56,346 nucleotides of DNA, taken from the NCBI GenBank assembly GCA_902516435.1, contig CABXYF010000005.1:1-56346 (forward strand), in the 5' to 3' direction. Every line of letters begins with the position of its first letter. Positions within the stretch are counted from its first letter, which is position 1. Below are positions 42,108-50,821 of the stretch, in pieces. Source of the DNA: an uncultured Pelagibacteraceae bacterium. Its GTDB lineage: Bacteria > Pseudomonadota > Alphaproteobacteria > Pelagibacterales > Pelagibacteraceae. The notes under the pieces were generated by a model, which had not been told where the DNA came from, searched no databases, and was given only the letters and a program-made list of their open reading frames with translations. Made by a program: the position numbers and the translations under genes.

Positions 42108-43603
42108 TTGAAGGAATATTAATTGGATTAACTACAGCTCTTACAATTCAAAATATATTAATGGTTATTGTCGGTTGTTTCTTTGGAACAATTATTGGAA
42201 TGCTACCCGGTCTCGGTCCAATGACTGCTATCGCTTTAATGATACCCATTACTTATGGGTTTGATCCTGCAACAGGATTAATTTTAATGGCCGGTGTTTA
42301 CTATGGAGCAGTCTTTGGTGGATCAACTTCTTCCATATTATTGAATGCACCAGGTGTTCCTGGAACTGTTGCAACTTCATTTGATGGTTATCCAATGGCT
42401 CAACAAGGTAAAGCAGGGAAAGCCTTAGCTATTGCAGCGTGGAGTTCTTTTGCCGGTGGTACACTGTCCGCAATTTATTTATTATTTATGGCACCAAGTT
42501 TATCAAAAGTAAGTTTATCTTTTCGTTCACCAGATTATTTTGCTTTGATGATTTTAGGATTAACAGCTATAGCTGCTTTTTCATCTAAAGGACAATTTCT
42601 AAAAGCAATGATGATGGTAGTTCTTGGATTAATGTTAGCATCTGTTGGTCAAGATAGTTTGTCAGATATTACAAGATTTACATTTAATAACATGAATTTA
42701 ACAGATGGGATTAGTTTTGTACTTGTTGTCATGGCAACATTTGCAATGAGTGAAGCTTTGACAATTATTTTAAAAAGAAATGACCCAACAAGTGCTGCTA
42801 AACAAGTTTCACTAACAGAACTTGGTTCAATTAGAATTAACAAAGAAGAACGTACAAAAATGTATAAAACAATACCAAGATCATCCATAATTGGTTTTTT
42901 AATAGGTGTTCTTCCTGGGGCTGGTGCAACTATAGCATCTTTCTTAGCGTACGGAATGGAGAGAAACGTTGTTAGTGATGAGGAAAAAGAAAAATTTGGC
43001 AAAGGAAGTGTAAATGGTTTATCTGCACCAGAGACTGCAAACAATGCTGCTTGCTCCGGATCTTTTGTTCCAATGCTTACTTTAGGAATACCGGGAAGTG
43101 GAACAACAGCTGTAATGCTTGGAGCACTCCTTGGGTTTGGGGTTCAACCAGGACCAAGGCTTTACATGACGAACCCAGAAATATTCTGGTCAATAATAAT
43201 GTCTATGTATATTGGAATGGTTATTCTTCTTATATTAAATTTACCTCTCATTCCATATATCGCTAGAATTCTTGCAGTTCCTAAAAATTATTTAATTCCT
43301 TTAATCTTATTTTTTTCTGTCACAGGTATTTATGTAATGTCATTTAATAATTTTGATATCTATTTAATGATTGGGATAGCTGTGGTTGCAACTTATTTAA
43401 GACTGTATGATTTTCCCATGCCACCTCTTATTTTAGCTTTTGTCCTAGGAGGATTAATGGAAGAAAATTTAAGAAGATCTTTATTATTAAGCAACGGTTC
43501 GTGGGAGTTCTTGTGGGACAGAACTTTAACAGCTTGTATACTTGCTACGACAATTTTAATTGTATTTTGGCATATTTATAAAACTTTTAAGAAAAAAAAT
43601 TAA
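42104..43603 (+). CDS. tctA: tripartite tricarboxylate transporter large permease (TctA family)
   Basis: 499 residues, about twelve membrane helices. The two conserved glycine-rich loops are clear: GMLPGLGPMTAIALMIPITYG with GGSTSSILLNAPGVPG, and the second-half GVLPGAGATIASFLAYGMER with GSFVPMLTLGIPGSGTTAVMLGALLGFG. It is the transport channel of the TctCBA system encoded here in the order tctC-tctB-tctA. The substrate may be citrate or another di/tricarboxylate. The end overlaps the convergent glycosyltransferase by 4 bases. Confidence 0.94.
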   Translation: MIEGILIGLTTALTIQNILMVIVGCFFGTIIGMLPGLGPMTAIALMIPITYGFDPATGLILMAGVYYGAVFGGSTSSILLNAPGVPGTVATSFDGYPMAQQGKAGKALAIAAWSSFAGGTLSAIYLLFMAPSLSKVSLSFRSPDYFALMILGLTAIAAFSSKGQFLKAMMMVVLGLMLASVGQDSLSDITRFTFNNMNLTDGISFVLVVMATFAMSEALTIILKRNDPTSAAKQVSLTELGSIRINKEERTKMYKTIPRSSIIGFLIGVLPGAGATIASFLAYGMERNVVSDEEKEKFGKGSVNGLSAPETANNAACSGSFVPMLTLGIPGSGTTAVMLGALLGFGVQPGPRLYMTNPEIFWSIIMSMYIGMVILLILNLPLIPYIARILAVPKNYLIPLILFFSVTGIYVMSFNNFDIYLMIGIAVVATYLRLYDFPMPPLILAFVLGGLMEENLRRSLLLSNGSWEFLWDRTLTACILATTILIVFWHIYKTFKKKN

Positions 43604-44682
43604 TTTAGAATTTTTTTATAATCTTCAATAATTTTTGACCATTGGAATTTATGAACAAATTCTTTGGCTTTTTTGCCATAATCTAGGTATCTTTTATTTT
43701 CTAACATCGAATTAATAGAAGAATAAATTTCATCAAGATTATTACCATCACATATTAAGCCAGTTTTTTCATGATCAATGGCATCTGATGCGCCCCCATC
43801 TTTTCCACCAAGAGAAGGTATTCCGTATTGGGCAGCTTCTACATAGGCAATACCAAAACCTTCAACAGATTTTTTATGAATTATTGACGGCATTACAAAA
43901 ATATCTGATTTAGCAATTAGCGCATTTTTTAAATCATCACTTATATCTTTAAAAAACATTACCTGAGCCTCTAAATCTAACTCTTTAACTAGTTTTTTTA
44001 TGTTTTCTTCCTCCTCTCCATAGCCAACGCAAATGTAGACAATACTAGGATAAATTTGTTTTAAATTTCTAAGCGCCATAATTACTTTTTCATGATTTTT
44101 TCTCTTATCAAATCTTGAAACAGTAATTAATCTTGGGGTTTTAACTTTAAGCAAACTCTCAACTTTTTCTAAAGTTTTTTTATTAATTTCTTTAACCGGA
44201 TCTACACCTGGATTAATTACAATAATTTTGGTTTCATTTACTCCATTTTCTATTGCTAACTTTTTTGTATATTCAGAATTAGCTATGACTTTTTCAACAT
44301 TATTTAATACATTTATAATTCTCTTATTTTGGCTTGAAGCTTTTGGATGATTAATTTCTTTACTATGAATTAAACAATATTTTTTTTTTGATGATTTAAT
44401 AAGTTCTAAACTTTTCCAGTGATCAGCTATTATTCCATTTATTTTATTATCTTTAATGTATTCATCTATTAATTGTGCTTTTCTATATTTTCTCAATAGC
44501 TTAATTCCTCCAACTCTTTCAATTGAAAAGGATGCATTTTCATCAAAATCTTTATGACCATCAATATAATTCGCAAAGACTTTAATCATATAATTTTTAG
44601 ATAATTCTCTAGAAAGACCCCACATTAAGCTTTGCATTCCACCAACTTCAGGTGGAAAAGATCTAGTAACGATTAAATACAT
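43600..44682 (-). CDS. glycosyltransferase family 4 (GT-B)
   Basis: 360 residues. The N-terminal MYLIVTRSFPPEVGGMQSLMWGLSREL and the C-terminal KSVEGFGIAYVEAAQYGIPSLGGKDGGASDAI (E-x7-E nucleotide-sugar motif) are GT4 hallmarks, with ITVSRFDKRKNHEKV at the domain junction. It transfers a sugar from a nucleotide donor to a lipid or glycan acceptor; donor and acceptor are unknown. The start shares one base with the stop of the thioredoxin-like gene (TAATG). Confidence 0.88.
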   Translation of the reverse strand: MYLIVTRSFPPEVGGMQSLMWGLSRELSKNYMIKVFANYIDGHKDFDENASFSIERVGGIKLLRKYRKAQLIDEYIKDNKINGIIADHWKSLELIKSSKKKYCLIHSKEINHPKASSQNKRIINVLNNVEKVIANSEYTKKLAIENGVNETKIIVINPGVDPVKEINKKTLEKVESLLKVKTPRLITVSRFDKRKNHEKVIMALRNLKQIYPSIVYICVGYGEEEENIKKLVKELDLEAQVMFFKDISDDLKNALIAKSDIFVMPSIIHKKSVEGFGIAYVEAAQYGIPSLGGKDGGASDAIDHEKTGLICDGNNLDEIYSSINSMLENKRYLDYGKKAKEFVHKFQWSKIIEDYKKILN

Positions 44683-45236
44683 TAATCATGTTTCCATTTA
44701 ATGCCACAACCAGCACTTGGAATTTGTTCCATTGGACCTTTACCTGTTTCAGCTATTTGTTTCATTGCTTGAAATAGATCACTTTCACCACTTCTAACAG
44801 GAATAAGTTTTTTTAATTCTCTCATCCGACCTCGATACTGAAGTTCTAAATTTTTATTGTATCCAAAAAAATCTGGTGTACACACAGCGTCATAAGCTTT
44901 AGCAACTTCTTGTGTTTCATCTGTTAAATATGGAAAACCAAAATTATTTCCTTTTGCAAATTTTACCATATTTTCAAAAGAGTCCTCTGGATAGTTAACA
45001 GAATCATTTGAACAAATCGCAATCGAACTAATTCCAAAATTTTCTAAGTTTTTGCAGTCCCCAACAATATCTTTTGTGACTGCTTTAACGTAAGGACAAT
45101 GATTACAAATGAACATTATTAAAGTTCCATTTTTGCCGGCAATATCCTCTAATTTAAGAATTTTATCATCAGTTGATTTCAGCTCAAATGGAATAGCTTT
45201 TTTCCCAAAATCACATATTGGAGTTTGTATTGGCAT
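44682..45236 (-). CDS. thioredoxin-fold (AhpC/TSA-like) redoxin
   Basis: 184 residues. MFICNHCPYVKAVTKDI holds the CxxC active site (CNHC) of a subgroup that mixes thioredoxin and peroxiredoxin features; YDAVCTPDFFGYNKNLELQYRGRMRE carries the conserved cis-Pro region. It has no signal peptide, so it is cytosolic, and likely reduces disulfides or peroxides. It is followed with a one-base overlap by a GT4 gene, without a clear functional link, and is divergent from the gamma carbonic anhydrase. Confidence 0.85.
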   Translation of the reverse strand: MPIQTPICDFGKKAIPFELKSTDDKILKLEDIAGKNGTLIMFICNHCPYVKAVTKDIVGDCKNLENFGISSIAICSNDSVNYPEDSFENMVKFAKGNNFGFPYLTDETQEVAKAYDAVCTPDFFGYNKNLELQYRGRMRELKKLIPVRSGESDLFQAMKQIAETGKGPMEQIPSAGCGIKWKHD

Positions 45237-45256
45237 AATGCTATAATATATAAATT

Positions 45257-45769
45257 ATGTTTTATGATTTAAAAGATAAAAAACCAAAAAACTCTGGCGA
45301 AAATTGGGTAGCACCTAATGCCACAATAATTGGAGATGTTACATTAGAAAAAAATACAAGTATTTGGTTTAATGCAGTTTTAAGGGGGGATGTTGAAAAT
45401 ATTTTAATTGGAGAAGGCTCCAATGTTCAAGATGGAAGTGTTTTACATACTGACCCAGGTTATCCATTAAAAGTAGGCAAAAACGTAACTATAGGACATA
45501 TGGTTATGTTGCACGGTTGCACCATAGGAAACAACAGTCTCATTGGAATTGGAGCAGTTATTCTTAATAATGCCAAAATAGGAAACAATTGTATAATTGG
45601 TGCCAAAGCATTAATTACTGAAAATAAAGATATACCTGACAACTCTTTAGTTGTTGGCTCACCAGGTAAAATTATTAGACAAGTGTCTGAAGAAGAAAAA
45701 AAAGATATATTGGAAAATACTAAGCACTATCAAGAAAATTGGAAAAAATATTCTAAATCTATCTTTTAG
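45257..45769 (+). CDS. gamma-carbonic-anhydrase-family protein (YrdA/PaaY type)
   Basis: 170 residues, left-handed beta-helix trimer with hexapeptide repeats (VENILIGEGSNVQDGSVLH...; IGNNCIIGAKALI). The three zinc histidines are present: VLHTDPG and IGHMVMLHG. Members are bicarbonate dehydratases or, in PaaY-type clusters, CoA-ester thioesterases. It sits 35 bases upstream of a hydratase/FAH-type gene. The start is 20 bases from the divergent redoxin gene. Confidence 0.88.
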   Translation: MFYDLKDKKPKNSGENWVAPNATIIGDVTLEKNTSIWFNAVLRGDVENILIGEGSNVQDGSVLHTDPGYPLKVGKNVTIGHMVMLHGCTIGNNSLIGIGAVILNNAKIGNNCIIGAKALITENKDIPDNSLVVGSPGKIIRQVSEEEKKDILENTKHYQENWKKYSKSIF

Positions 45770-45804
45770 TTTTTTTAAAAAATTATTTAAGAGAAAATAA
45801 AATT

Positions 45805-46587
45805 ATGAGCAATTTATCTAGGAAAGAAATTGAAAAATTTTCAAATAAAATTTTAGATGATTATGACAATAAAAATCCAGGATCTATTTTTAAAGAAACT
45901 GAAAGAATTAGTAACGCGGATGCTCTTCTTATTCAATCAAATGTTGCAAAATTAAGACTTAGTAGGGGAGAAGAGATTATTGGCTATAAAATTGGATGTA
46001 TTTCAAAAGATACTCAAAAAAAAATGGGATTTAACCAACCTGCTTCTGGCTATCTTTGGAAGAGCGAATTACATAATACTGATGTAACATTGGATAAAAA
46101 AGACTTTACAAATCCAGCAATGGAAGCTGAATTTGGAGTTCTTTTAAACCGTGATATTAATCCTGAATTTGCTTCATTTGAATATATTTTAGAATCTATA
46201 GAAAGTATTTACCCACTAATTGAAATTCATAATCTAATTTTTTATGGAGATGAGCCTCATGGTGCTGAATTACTTGCAAATAACGCAATACATGCTGGTG
46301 TTATTTTGGGGCCCAAAAATAAAGCTCCTGTTAATAAAATAGAGACTGATCTTAAGCTAATTTACGACCAAGAAATTATTGATACATGGAATGACAAGAG
46401 TTGGCCTTCTGATATATTATCTCAAGTTCAATGGCTAATAAAAGAAAAGGGTAAAAATAATAATATTTTGAGAAAAGGAAATTTAATTTTGACAGGTGCT
46501 TATGGATTTCCAGTGCCAATAAATGAAAAAAAAATAATAGAAGTCACATCCTCAGCCTTTGGTGGCGTTAAAGCAACATTTAATTAA
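45805..46587 (+). CDS. 2-keto-4-pentenoate hydratase family (MhpD/FAH-like)
   Basis: 260 residues with the FAH fold of hydratases and decarboxylases acting on 2-hydroxydienoates. EIIGYKIGCISKDTQKKMGFNQPASGYLW, the metal-ligand region MEAEFGVLLNRDI, and LTGAYGFPVPI near the end are conserved. It would add water to a 2-oxopent-4-enoate-type intermediate. No meta-cleavage genes are near, so it may act on another keto acid. The end overlaps the convergent FMN-binding protein gene by 4 bases. Confidence 0.8.
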   Translation: MSNLSRKEIEKFSNKILDDYDNKNPGSIFKETERISNADALLIQSNVAKLRLSRGEEIIGYKIGCISKDTQKKMGFNQPASGYLWKSELHNTDVTLDKKDFTNPAMEAEFGVLLNRDINPEFASFEYILESIESIYPLIEIHNLIFYGDEPHGAELLANNAIHAGVILGPKNKAPVNKIETDLKLIYDQEIIDTWNDKSWPSDILSQVQWLIKEKGKNNNILRKGNLILTGAYGFPVPINEKKIIEVTSSAFGGVKATFN

Positions 46588-47183
46588 GGTATTAGCCAGG
46601 TATTCTTATTATCTTCTAAATTAAATCTTGCTCTTCGATGGCCTTTAGCAGCCAAATAAAGCCATTCAATAAATTTCACTTCACATTGAATAACTGTAAA
46701 ATTTCTATAACCTTCTTCACTTTGCTCCTTAGTATAATCAAAATTATCAAGTTCAGGTTTTAACCCAGAAGTTGGAATTTCAGTTTCCGACCCCGGACCA
46801 TTATCAACTAAATAACATTTTCTACTTATATGCTGTGTTTTGGACCATGAGTCTTTTGCAACATCATTTTCATGATTAATAGTACAATCAACTTTTAACC
46901 TTACTTGTATTTTTTCTTCTTTATCGTAAAAAAGCATAGCTGCTTTAGAATTTTTTTTTAGTTTTTCAATTTTATCAGATCTAATATCACTATGAAATTG
47001 TAATAAGTTATTTTTTTGATCAGATTTTCGAAGAACTATAATTCTTCCATCAAAATCTAATTGATCTCCACATATAAATGTAGGTGTTCTGAATTGTGAA
47101 CTTCTATTAGTTATTGCATCATCTAGCATTGACCATATCTTTTTAATAATTTCGCTAAAGTCTTCGTAGTATGCTGGCTGCAT
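46584..47183 (-). CDS. pyridoxamine-5'-phosphate-oxidase-related FMN-binding protein
   Basis: 199 residues of the split-barrel flavin family (Alr4036/PPOX type). RTPTFICGDQLDFDGRIIVLRKSDQKNNLLQFHSDIRSDKIEKLKKNSKAAMLFYDKEEKIQVRLK is the FMN-binding half. It ends in a W-L-x-L-A-x-x-G-H-R-R-A-R-F segment like the PdxH C-terminus. It may be an FMN-dependent oxidoreductase rather than true PdxH. The start is six bases downstream of the stop of a hydroxyacid dehydrogenase gene on the same strand, so they are probably co-transcribed. Confidence 0.8.
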   Translation of the reverse strand: MQPAYYEDFSEIIKKIWSMLDDAITNRSSQFRTPTFICGDQLDFDGRIIVLRKSDQKNNLLQFHSDIRSDKIEKLKKNSKAAMLFYDKEEKIQVRLKVDCTINHENDVAKDSWSKTQHISRKCYLVDNGPGSETEIPTSGLKPELDNFDYTKEQSEEGYRNFTVIQCEVKFIEWLYLAAKGHRRARFNLEDNKNTWLIP

Positions 47184-47189
47184 ACGTAT

Positions 47190-48059
47190 CTACTTTCTAA
47201 ATCTTTTGATTAAGCTTGAGGTATCCCATCTTTTTCCACCCATTTCTTGAACATCACCATAATATTTATCTACTAGTTCAGTAATTGGCAAAAGCGAGCC
47301 ATTATTTTTTGCTTCTTCCATGGCAATTTTAAGATCTTTTCTCATCCAATCTACAGCGAAACCAAAATCAAATTTATCGTCTATCATTGTTTTATATCTA
47401 TTTTCCATCTGCCATGATTGTGCAGCACCTTTTGAAATTACCTCAATAACGTCTTCCATGTTTAACCCAGCTTTCATTCCAAAATTTATACCCTCAGACA
47501 ATCCTTGAACTAGACCTGCGATACAAATTTGGTTAACCATTTTAGCTAACTGTCCATTGCCTGGACCACCAAGTAGTTTCATTTTTTTGCTGTAACATTC
47601 AACTTTGTCTTTAGCCTTATCAAAATCTTCTCGATCACCACCAATCATTACTGTTAAGGCACCATTTTCTGCTCCAGCTTGACCTCCTGATACAGGTGCG
47701 TCTAAGGATCCAAAATCATTTTTCTTTGCAAACTCATAAATTTCTCTTGCAATTGTTGCTGAAGCTGTAGTGTTATCAATATAAACAGAACCCTTTTTAA
47801 TTGTTTTAAAAATACCGTTGTCACCAAATGTAACTTCTCTTAAATCATTATCATTTCCAACACAGGTAAATATATATTCAGCATCTTTTGCTGCTTCAGC
47901 TGGAGTTCCAGCCATTTTACCCTTGTATTCACTTACCCACTTTTCAGCTTTAGATTTTGTTCGATTAAAAACAGTTACATTGTGCCCAGCTTTTGATATA
48001 TAACCAGCCATTGGGTAGCCCATAACCCCAAGACCTATGAAAGCAACATTACAAGTCAT
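47190..48059 (-). CDS. NAD-binding 3-hydroxyisobutyrate/tartronate-semialdehyde reductase family enzyme
   Basis: 289 residues, complete member of the family whose partial copy opens the window. Rossmann FIGLGVMGYPMAGYISKAGHNVTVFNRT, substrate motif LDAPVSGGQAGAENGALTVMIGG and the catalytic lysine in GNGQLAKMVNQIC are all visible. It reduces or oxidises a short beta-hydroxyacid. The C-terminus DTSSLIKRFRK is usual. It leads a two-gene minus-strand unit with the FMN-binding protein and is divergent from an MFS gene 11 bases away. Confidence 0.9.
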   Translation of the reverse strand: MTCNVAFIGLGVMGYPMAGYISKAGHNVTVFNRTKSKAEKWVSEYKGKMAGTPAEAAKDAEYIFTCVGNDNDLREVTFGDNGIFKTIKKGSVYIDNTTASATIAREIYEFAKKNDFGSLDAPVSGGQAGAENGALTVMIGGDREDFDKAKDKVECYSKKMKLLGGPGNGQLAKMVNQICIAGLVQGLSEGINFGMKAGLNMEDVIEVISKGAAQSWQMENRYKTMIDDKFDFGFAVDWMRKDLKIAMEEAKNNGSLLPITELVDKYYGDVQEMGGKRWDTSSLIKRFRK

Positions 48060-48070
48060 AAATTTTTTAT

Positions 48071-49276
48071 ATGTTTAAGAGTTTAAGTTTAAAAGTACTT
48101 TTGTTTGGCTTTATTTTTACATTTTTTTCAAGTTTTGGACAGAGTTTTTTTTTAGGCCTGTTTAATTCCAGTATAAGAGATGCTTTATCTATCACCCATG
48201 GACAATTTGGCTCAATTTATGCTTCAGCAACTTTGCTTAGTAGTTTAATTTTAGTTTGGATAGGTAAAAAAATAGATGATGTAAATATTTTAAAATTTGC
48301 ATCATATGTAATAATATTTTTATCAGCCTCATGTTTTATTTTTTCTAAAATTTCTTCAGTTATATTTTTATTTATTGGAATTTTTTTAATGCGATTAGCA
48401 GGCCAAGGCTTATCTAGTCATACAGCCACAACAACTATTTCACGTTTTTTTGAAAAAAATAGGGGTAGAGCATTAAGTACTTGCTGGCTAGGTTTATCTT
48501 TAGCTGAATTTACTTTACCAGTTTTAATTGTTTTTTTATTAACCTTTATTGAATGGAGAGATATTTGGCTTTCCATATCAATTTTGGTAATAATTGTTTT
48601 ACCCATTGTATCTTATTTTCTTGTTAAAGACGTGAAGTTAGAAACAAGAGAAAAATCCAATAGTATTGAAGATCCTAAAGAAATAAGACAATGGAAAAGG
48701 ATTGAAGTTTTAAAAGACTATAGATTTTATATAATATCTATGTCCATGCTAGCTATGCCTTGGATAGCAACAGGTTCATTTGTTTATCAATCTTTTATAA
48801 CTACTTCAAAAGAATGGGGCCCTTATATAATCGCACAATCATTTATGGCGTATTCAATATTTTCAGTCATTACACTATTTATTTCAGGATTTATTATAGA
48901 CAAATTCTCTAGCAGAAGATTATTAATTTATATGAACATTCCATTATTATTTTCAACTATTGTACTTTTTTCTTTTAATGCTCAAATTTCATCATTTTTT
49001 TTCTTTGGTTTATTGGGTATCACAAATGGTCTTGCTAATGTTTTAGGATCTTCCACTTGGGCTGAAATATATGGAGTTAAATATATAGGATCAATTAAGG
49101 CCTTAACTACAGCATTAATGGTTTTTGCTACAGCTTTTGGGACCGCTCTATTTGGAATTCTGATTGATTTTGGTTTTACTATTGAGCAGATTGCTGTTGT
49201 TTCCGGGCTATATATTTTGACCTCATTAATTCTTCTTTATCTGGTTAAGAATAAGCTTAATCCTGAATATTTATAA
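48071..49276 (+). CDS. MFS transporter
   Basis: 401 residues with twelve predicted membrane helices and the MFS half-repeat pattern: RDALSITHGQFGSIYASATLLSSLILVWIGKKIDD (motif A region), then RLAGQGLSSHTATTTISRFFEKNRGRALS, and a second half starting after the charged loop near 195-215 (EDPKEIRQWKR). It resembles oxalate/formate-antiporter-like and monocarboxylate MFS groups. The substrate is unknown; the adjacent hydroxyacid dehydrogenase suggests a small organic acid. Confidence 0.87.
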   Translation: MFKSLSLKVLLFGFIFTFFSSFGQSFFLGLFNSSIRDALSITHGQFGSIYASATLLSSLILVWIGKKIDDVNILKFASYVIIFLSASCFIFSKISSVIFLFIGIFLMRLAGQGLSSHTATTTISRFFEKNRGRALSTCWLGLSLAEFTLPVLIVFLLTFIEWRDIWLSISILVIIVLPIVSYFLVKDVKLETREKSNSIEDPKEIRQWKRIEVLKDYRFYIISMSMLAMPWIATGSFVYQSFITTSKEWGPYIIAQSFMAYSIFSVITLFISGFIIDKFSSRRLLIYMNIPLLFSTIVLFSFNAQISSFFFFGLLGITNGLANVLGSSTWAEIYGVKYIGSIKALTTALMVFATAFGTALFGILIDFGFTIEQIAVVSGLYILTSLILLYLVKNKLNPEYL

Positions 49277-49283
49277 ATTATCC

Positions 49284-49310
49284 TTGATTTTTTAGGGCTC
49301 ACTGTATAGA
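49284..49310 (+). promoter_or_regulatory. candidate rpoZ promoter, near-leaderless
   Basis: TTGATT (49284-49289) and TATAGA (49305-49310), preceded by TG, are 15 bases apart. The predicted start would be within a few bases of the rpoZ ATG at 49319, giving an almost leaderless message; no Shine-Dalgarno is seen. The spacing is short, so confidence is low. Confidence 0.3.
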
Positions 49311-49318
49311 TACTCCGC

Positions 49319-49846
49319 ATGGCAAGAGTTACAGTAGAAGATTGTATCGATAAAGTAGATAGTCCTTATGAATTAGTATTAGTTGCAAAAGAGAGAGCAA
49401 CGCAACTTAACGCTGGTATTGAACCAACAATTGATAGAGATAATGATAAAAACACGGTTATTTCCTTAAGAGAAATTGCAGACGAAAAGATAAAGGTTTC
49501 AGATTTAACTGAAAGCGCAGTCTATAAATTGAGAAAACATGTTGAACAAGTAGACGACACTGCTGAAGACGATGAAGACATAGGTGATGATTTTGAAAAC
49601 ATGTACAAAGGTGAAATATCAAAAAGTGGCACTCCTATTTTACCTTCAAAGAGAGCAAGAAAAACTCCAGAAAAAATTCAAGTTACAAAAGAGGACTTAG
49701 CTGAATTATCTGAAACAGCGAAACCAGATATAGATGAAACAGTTAGTGCAGAGACAGTAAATGAACAAGGTGAAGTTTCATTAGACGAAGTATCAGATAC
49801 GGAAAATCAAGAAGCAGAAGTAAATTCTGAAGAACAAGATTCTTAA
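49319..49846 (+). CDS. rpoZ: DNA-directed RNA polymerase omega subunit with long acidic tail
   Basis: 175 residues. The first ~80 are the omega core: [33 protein letters not shown], then [18 protein letters not shown], which wraps the beta-prime C-terminus and aids assembly. The remaining ~95 residues are low-complexity and acidic ([20 protein letters not shown], later many Glu/Asp/Ser), much longer than in E. coli (91 residues total) and longer than most alphaproteobacterial omegas. Usual neighbours such as spoT/relA are absent in the window. Confidence 0.93.
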   Translation: MARVTVEDCIDKVDSPYELVLVAKERATQLNAGIEPTIDRDNDKNTVISLREIADEKIKVSDLTESAVYKLRKHVEQVDDTAEDDEDIGDDFENMYKGEISKSGTPILPSKRARKTPEKIQVTKEDLAELSETAKPDIDETVSAETVNEQGEVSLDEVSDTENQEAEVNSEEQDS

Positions 49847-49870
49847 ATTTTAATATATACTTTAAATTAC

Positions 49871-50821
49871 CTATCTAATTGGGTTTTCGCTTACAATTAG
49901 CTGGTCCCTAATTTTTTCTCTTAAATAGATATATACTCCCGCACTTATTATAATTGATACACCAATCAAAGTTTTAAAAGTAGGAACACTATCAAACAAC
50001 ACATAACCAGTAAGTATTGCCCAAACTATTAAAGAATATTCGTACAAAGAAACCACTGATGGAGAAGCAATACTGTAAGCATTTAAAATAAAGTAAAATG
50101 CCAAAACACTAATAAATCCCATGGCTATAATAAAAGGCCAAGAATATCCTGGATTAGAAAACCATTCTCTAAATATAAATTGAAATGTAGGATCACTAAA
50201 AGTATTAAATTGACCCTTGCCTGTAAAAATAAAAAATAAAATACTTATTATTATTGCCCCAAGGTACAAATGTAACATTTGAGTATAAACATTATCTTTA
50301 TCAGAGGTTATTTTGGTAATTGTCATTGATATAGCATAACAAAGAGCACAAGCGATTGGAGCAAGTTTCATATAATCGAAATTACTAAAATCTGGATCCA
50401 ATACAATAAATACACCAAGAAAGCCTGTTGCAATAGCTAACCATCTTCTTATACCAACTTTTTCTTTTAGAAATATAACTGCCAATATCGATACAAAGAA
50501 AGGACAACAAAAAAATAATGCATTTGCCATTGCTAAAGACATATAAGTTAATGAAATATAAAAAAAACTAAATCCAAAAAAAAAACATATAACTCTTATA
50601 GAGGTTAAAAGAGGGTAATATGTTTTTAAATTAATTTTTTTATTGGAAAATTTTAAAAAACTAATTAATAAAAATAATGCAGCTATAGTTCTTCCAAAAT
50701 ATAATTCATATAAAGCTGCATCATTGTAAACAAATTTAATCAGTGCATCTTGAATTGAGAAAAAACCCATTCCGATAAGTATAAAAAGTATACCCTTTGG
50801 ATTATTTTGAGCTTTATTCAT
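49871..50821 (-). CDS. DMT-superfamily permease (EamA domains)
   Basis: 316 residues with ten membrane helices in two EamA repeats: GILFILIGMGFFSIQDALIKFVY ... YMSLAMANALFFCCPFFVSILAVIFLKEKVGIRRW, then APIACALCYAISMTITK ... ASPSVVSLYEYSLIVWAILTGYVLFDSVPTFKTLIG. It is a drug/metabolite transporter of the RhaT/EamA type, probably exporting a small metabolite. The start shares one base with the stop of the GMC oxidoreductase gene (TAATG), implying that the two act on related compounds. Confidence 0.88.
   Translation of the reverse strand: MNKAQNNPKGILFILIGMGFFSIQDALIKFVYNDAALYELYFGRTIAALFLLISFLKFSNKKINLKTYYPLLTSIRVICFFFGFSFFYISLTYMSLAMANALFFCCPFFVSILAVIFLKEKVGIRRWLAIATGFLGVFIVLDPDFSNFDYMKLAPIACALCYAISMTITKITSDKDNVYTQMLHLYLGAIIISILFFIFTGKGQFNTFSDPTFQFIFREWFSNPGYSWPFIIAMGFISVLAFYFILNAYSIASPSVVSLYEYSLIVWAILTGYVLFDSVPTFKTLIGVSIIISAGVYIYLREKIRDQLIVSENPIR

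Noticed and set aside
42649-43044. Open frame of about 130 codons antisense to tctA
   Set aside because: Lies within a conserved TctA permease; no ribosome-binding site and no recognisable protein pattern.
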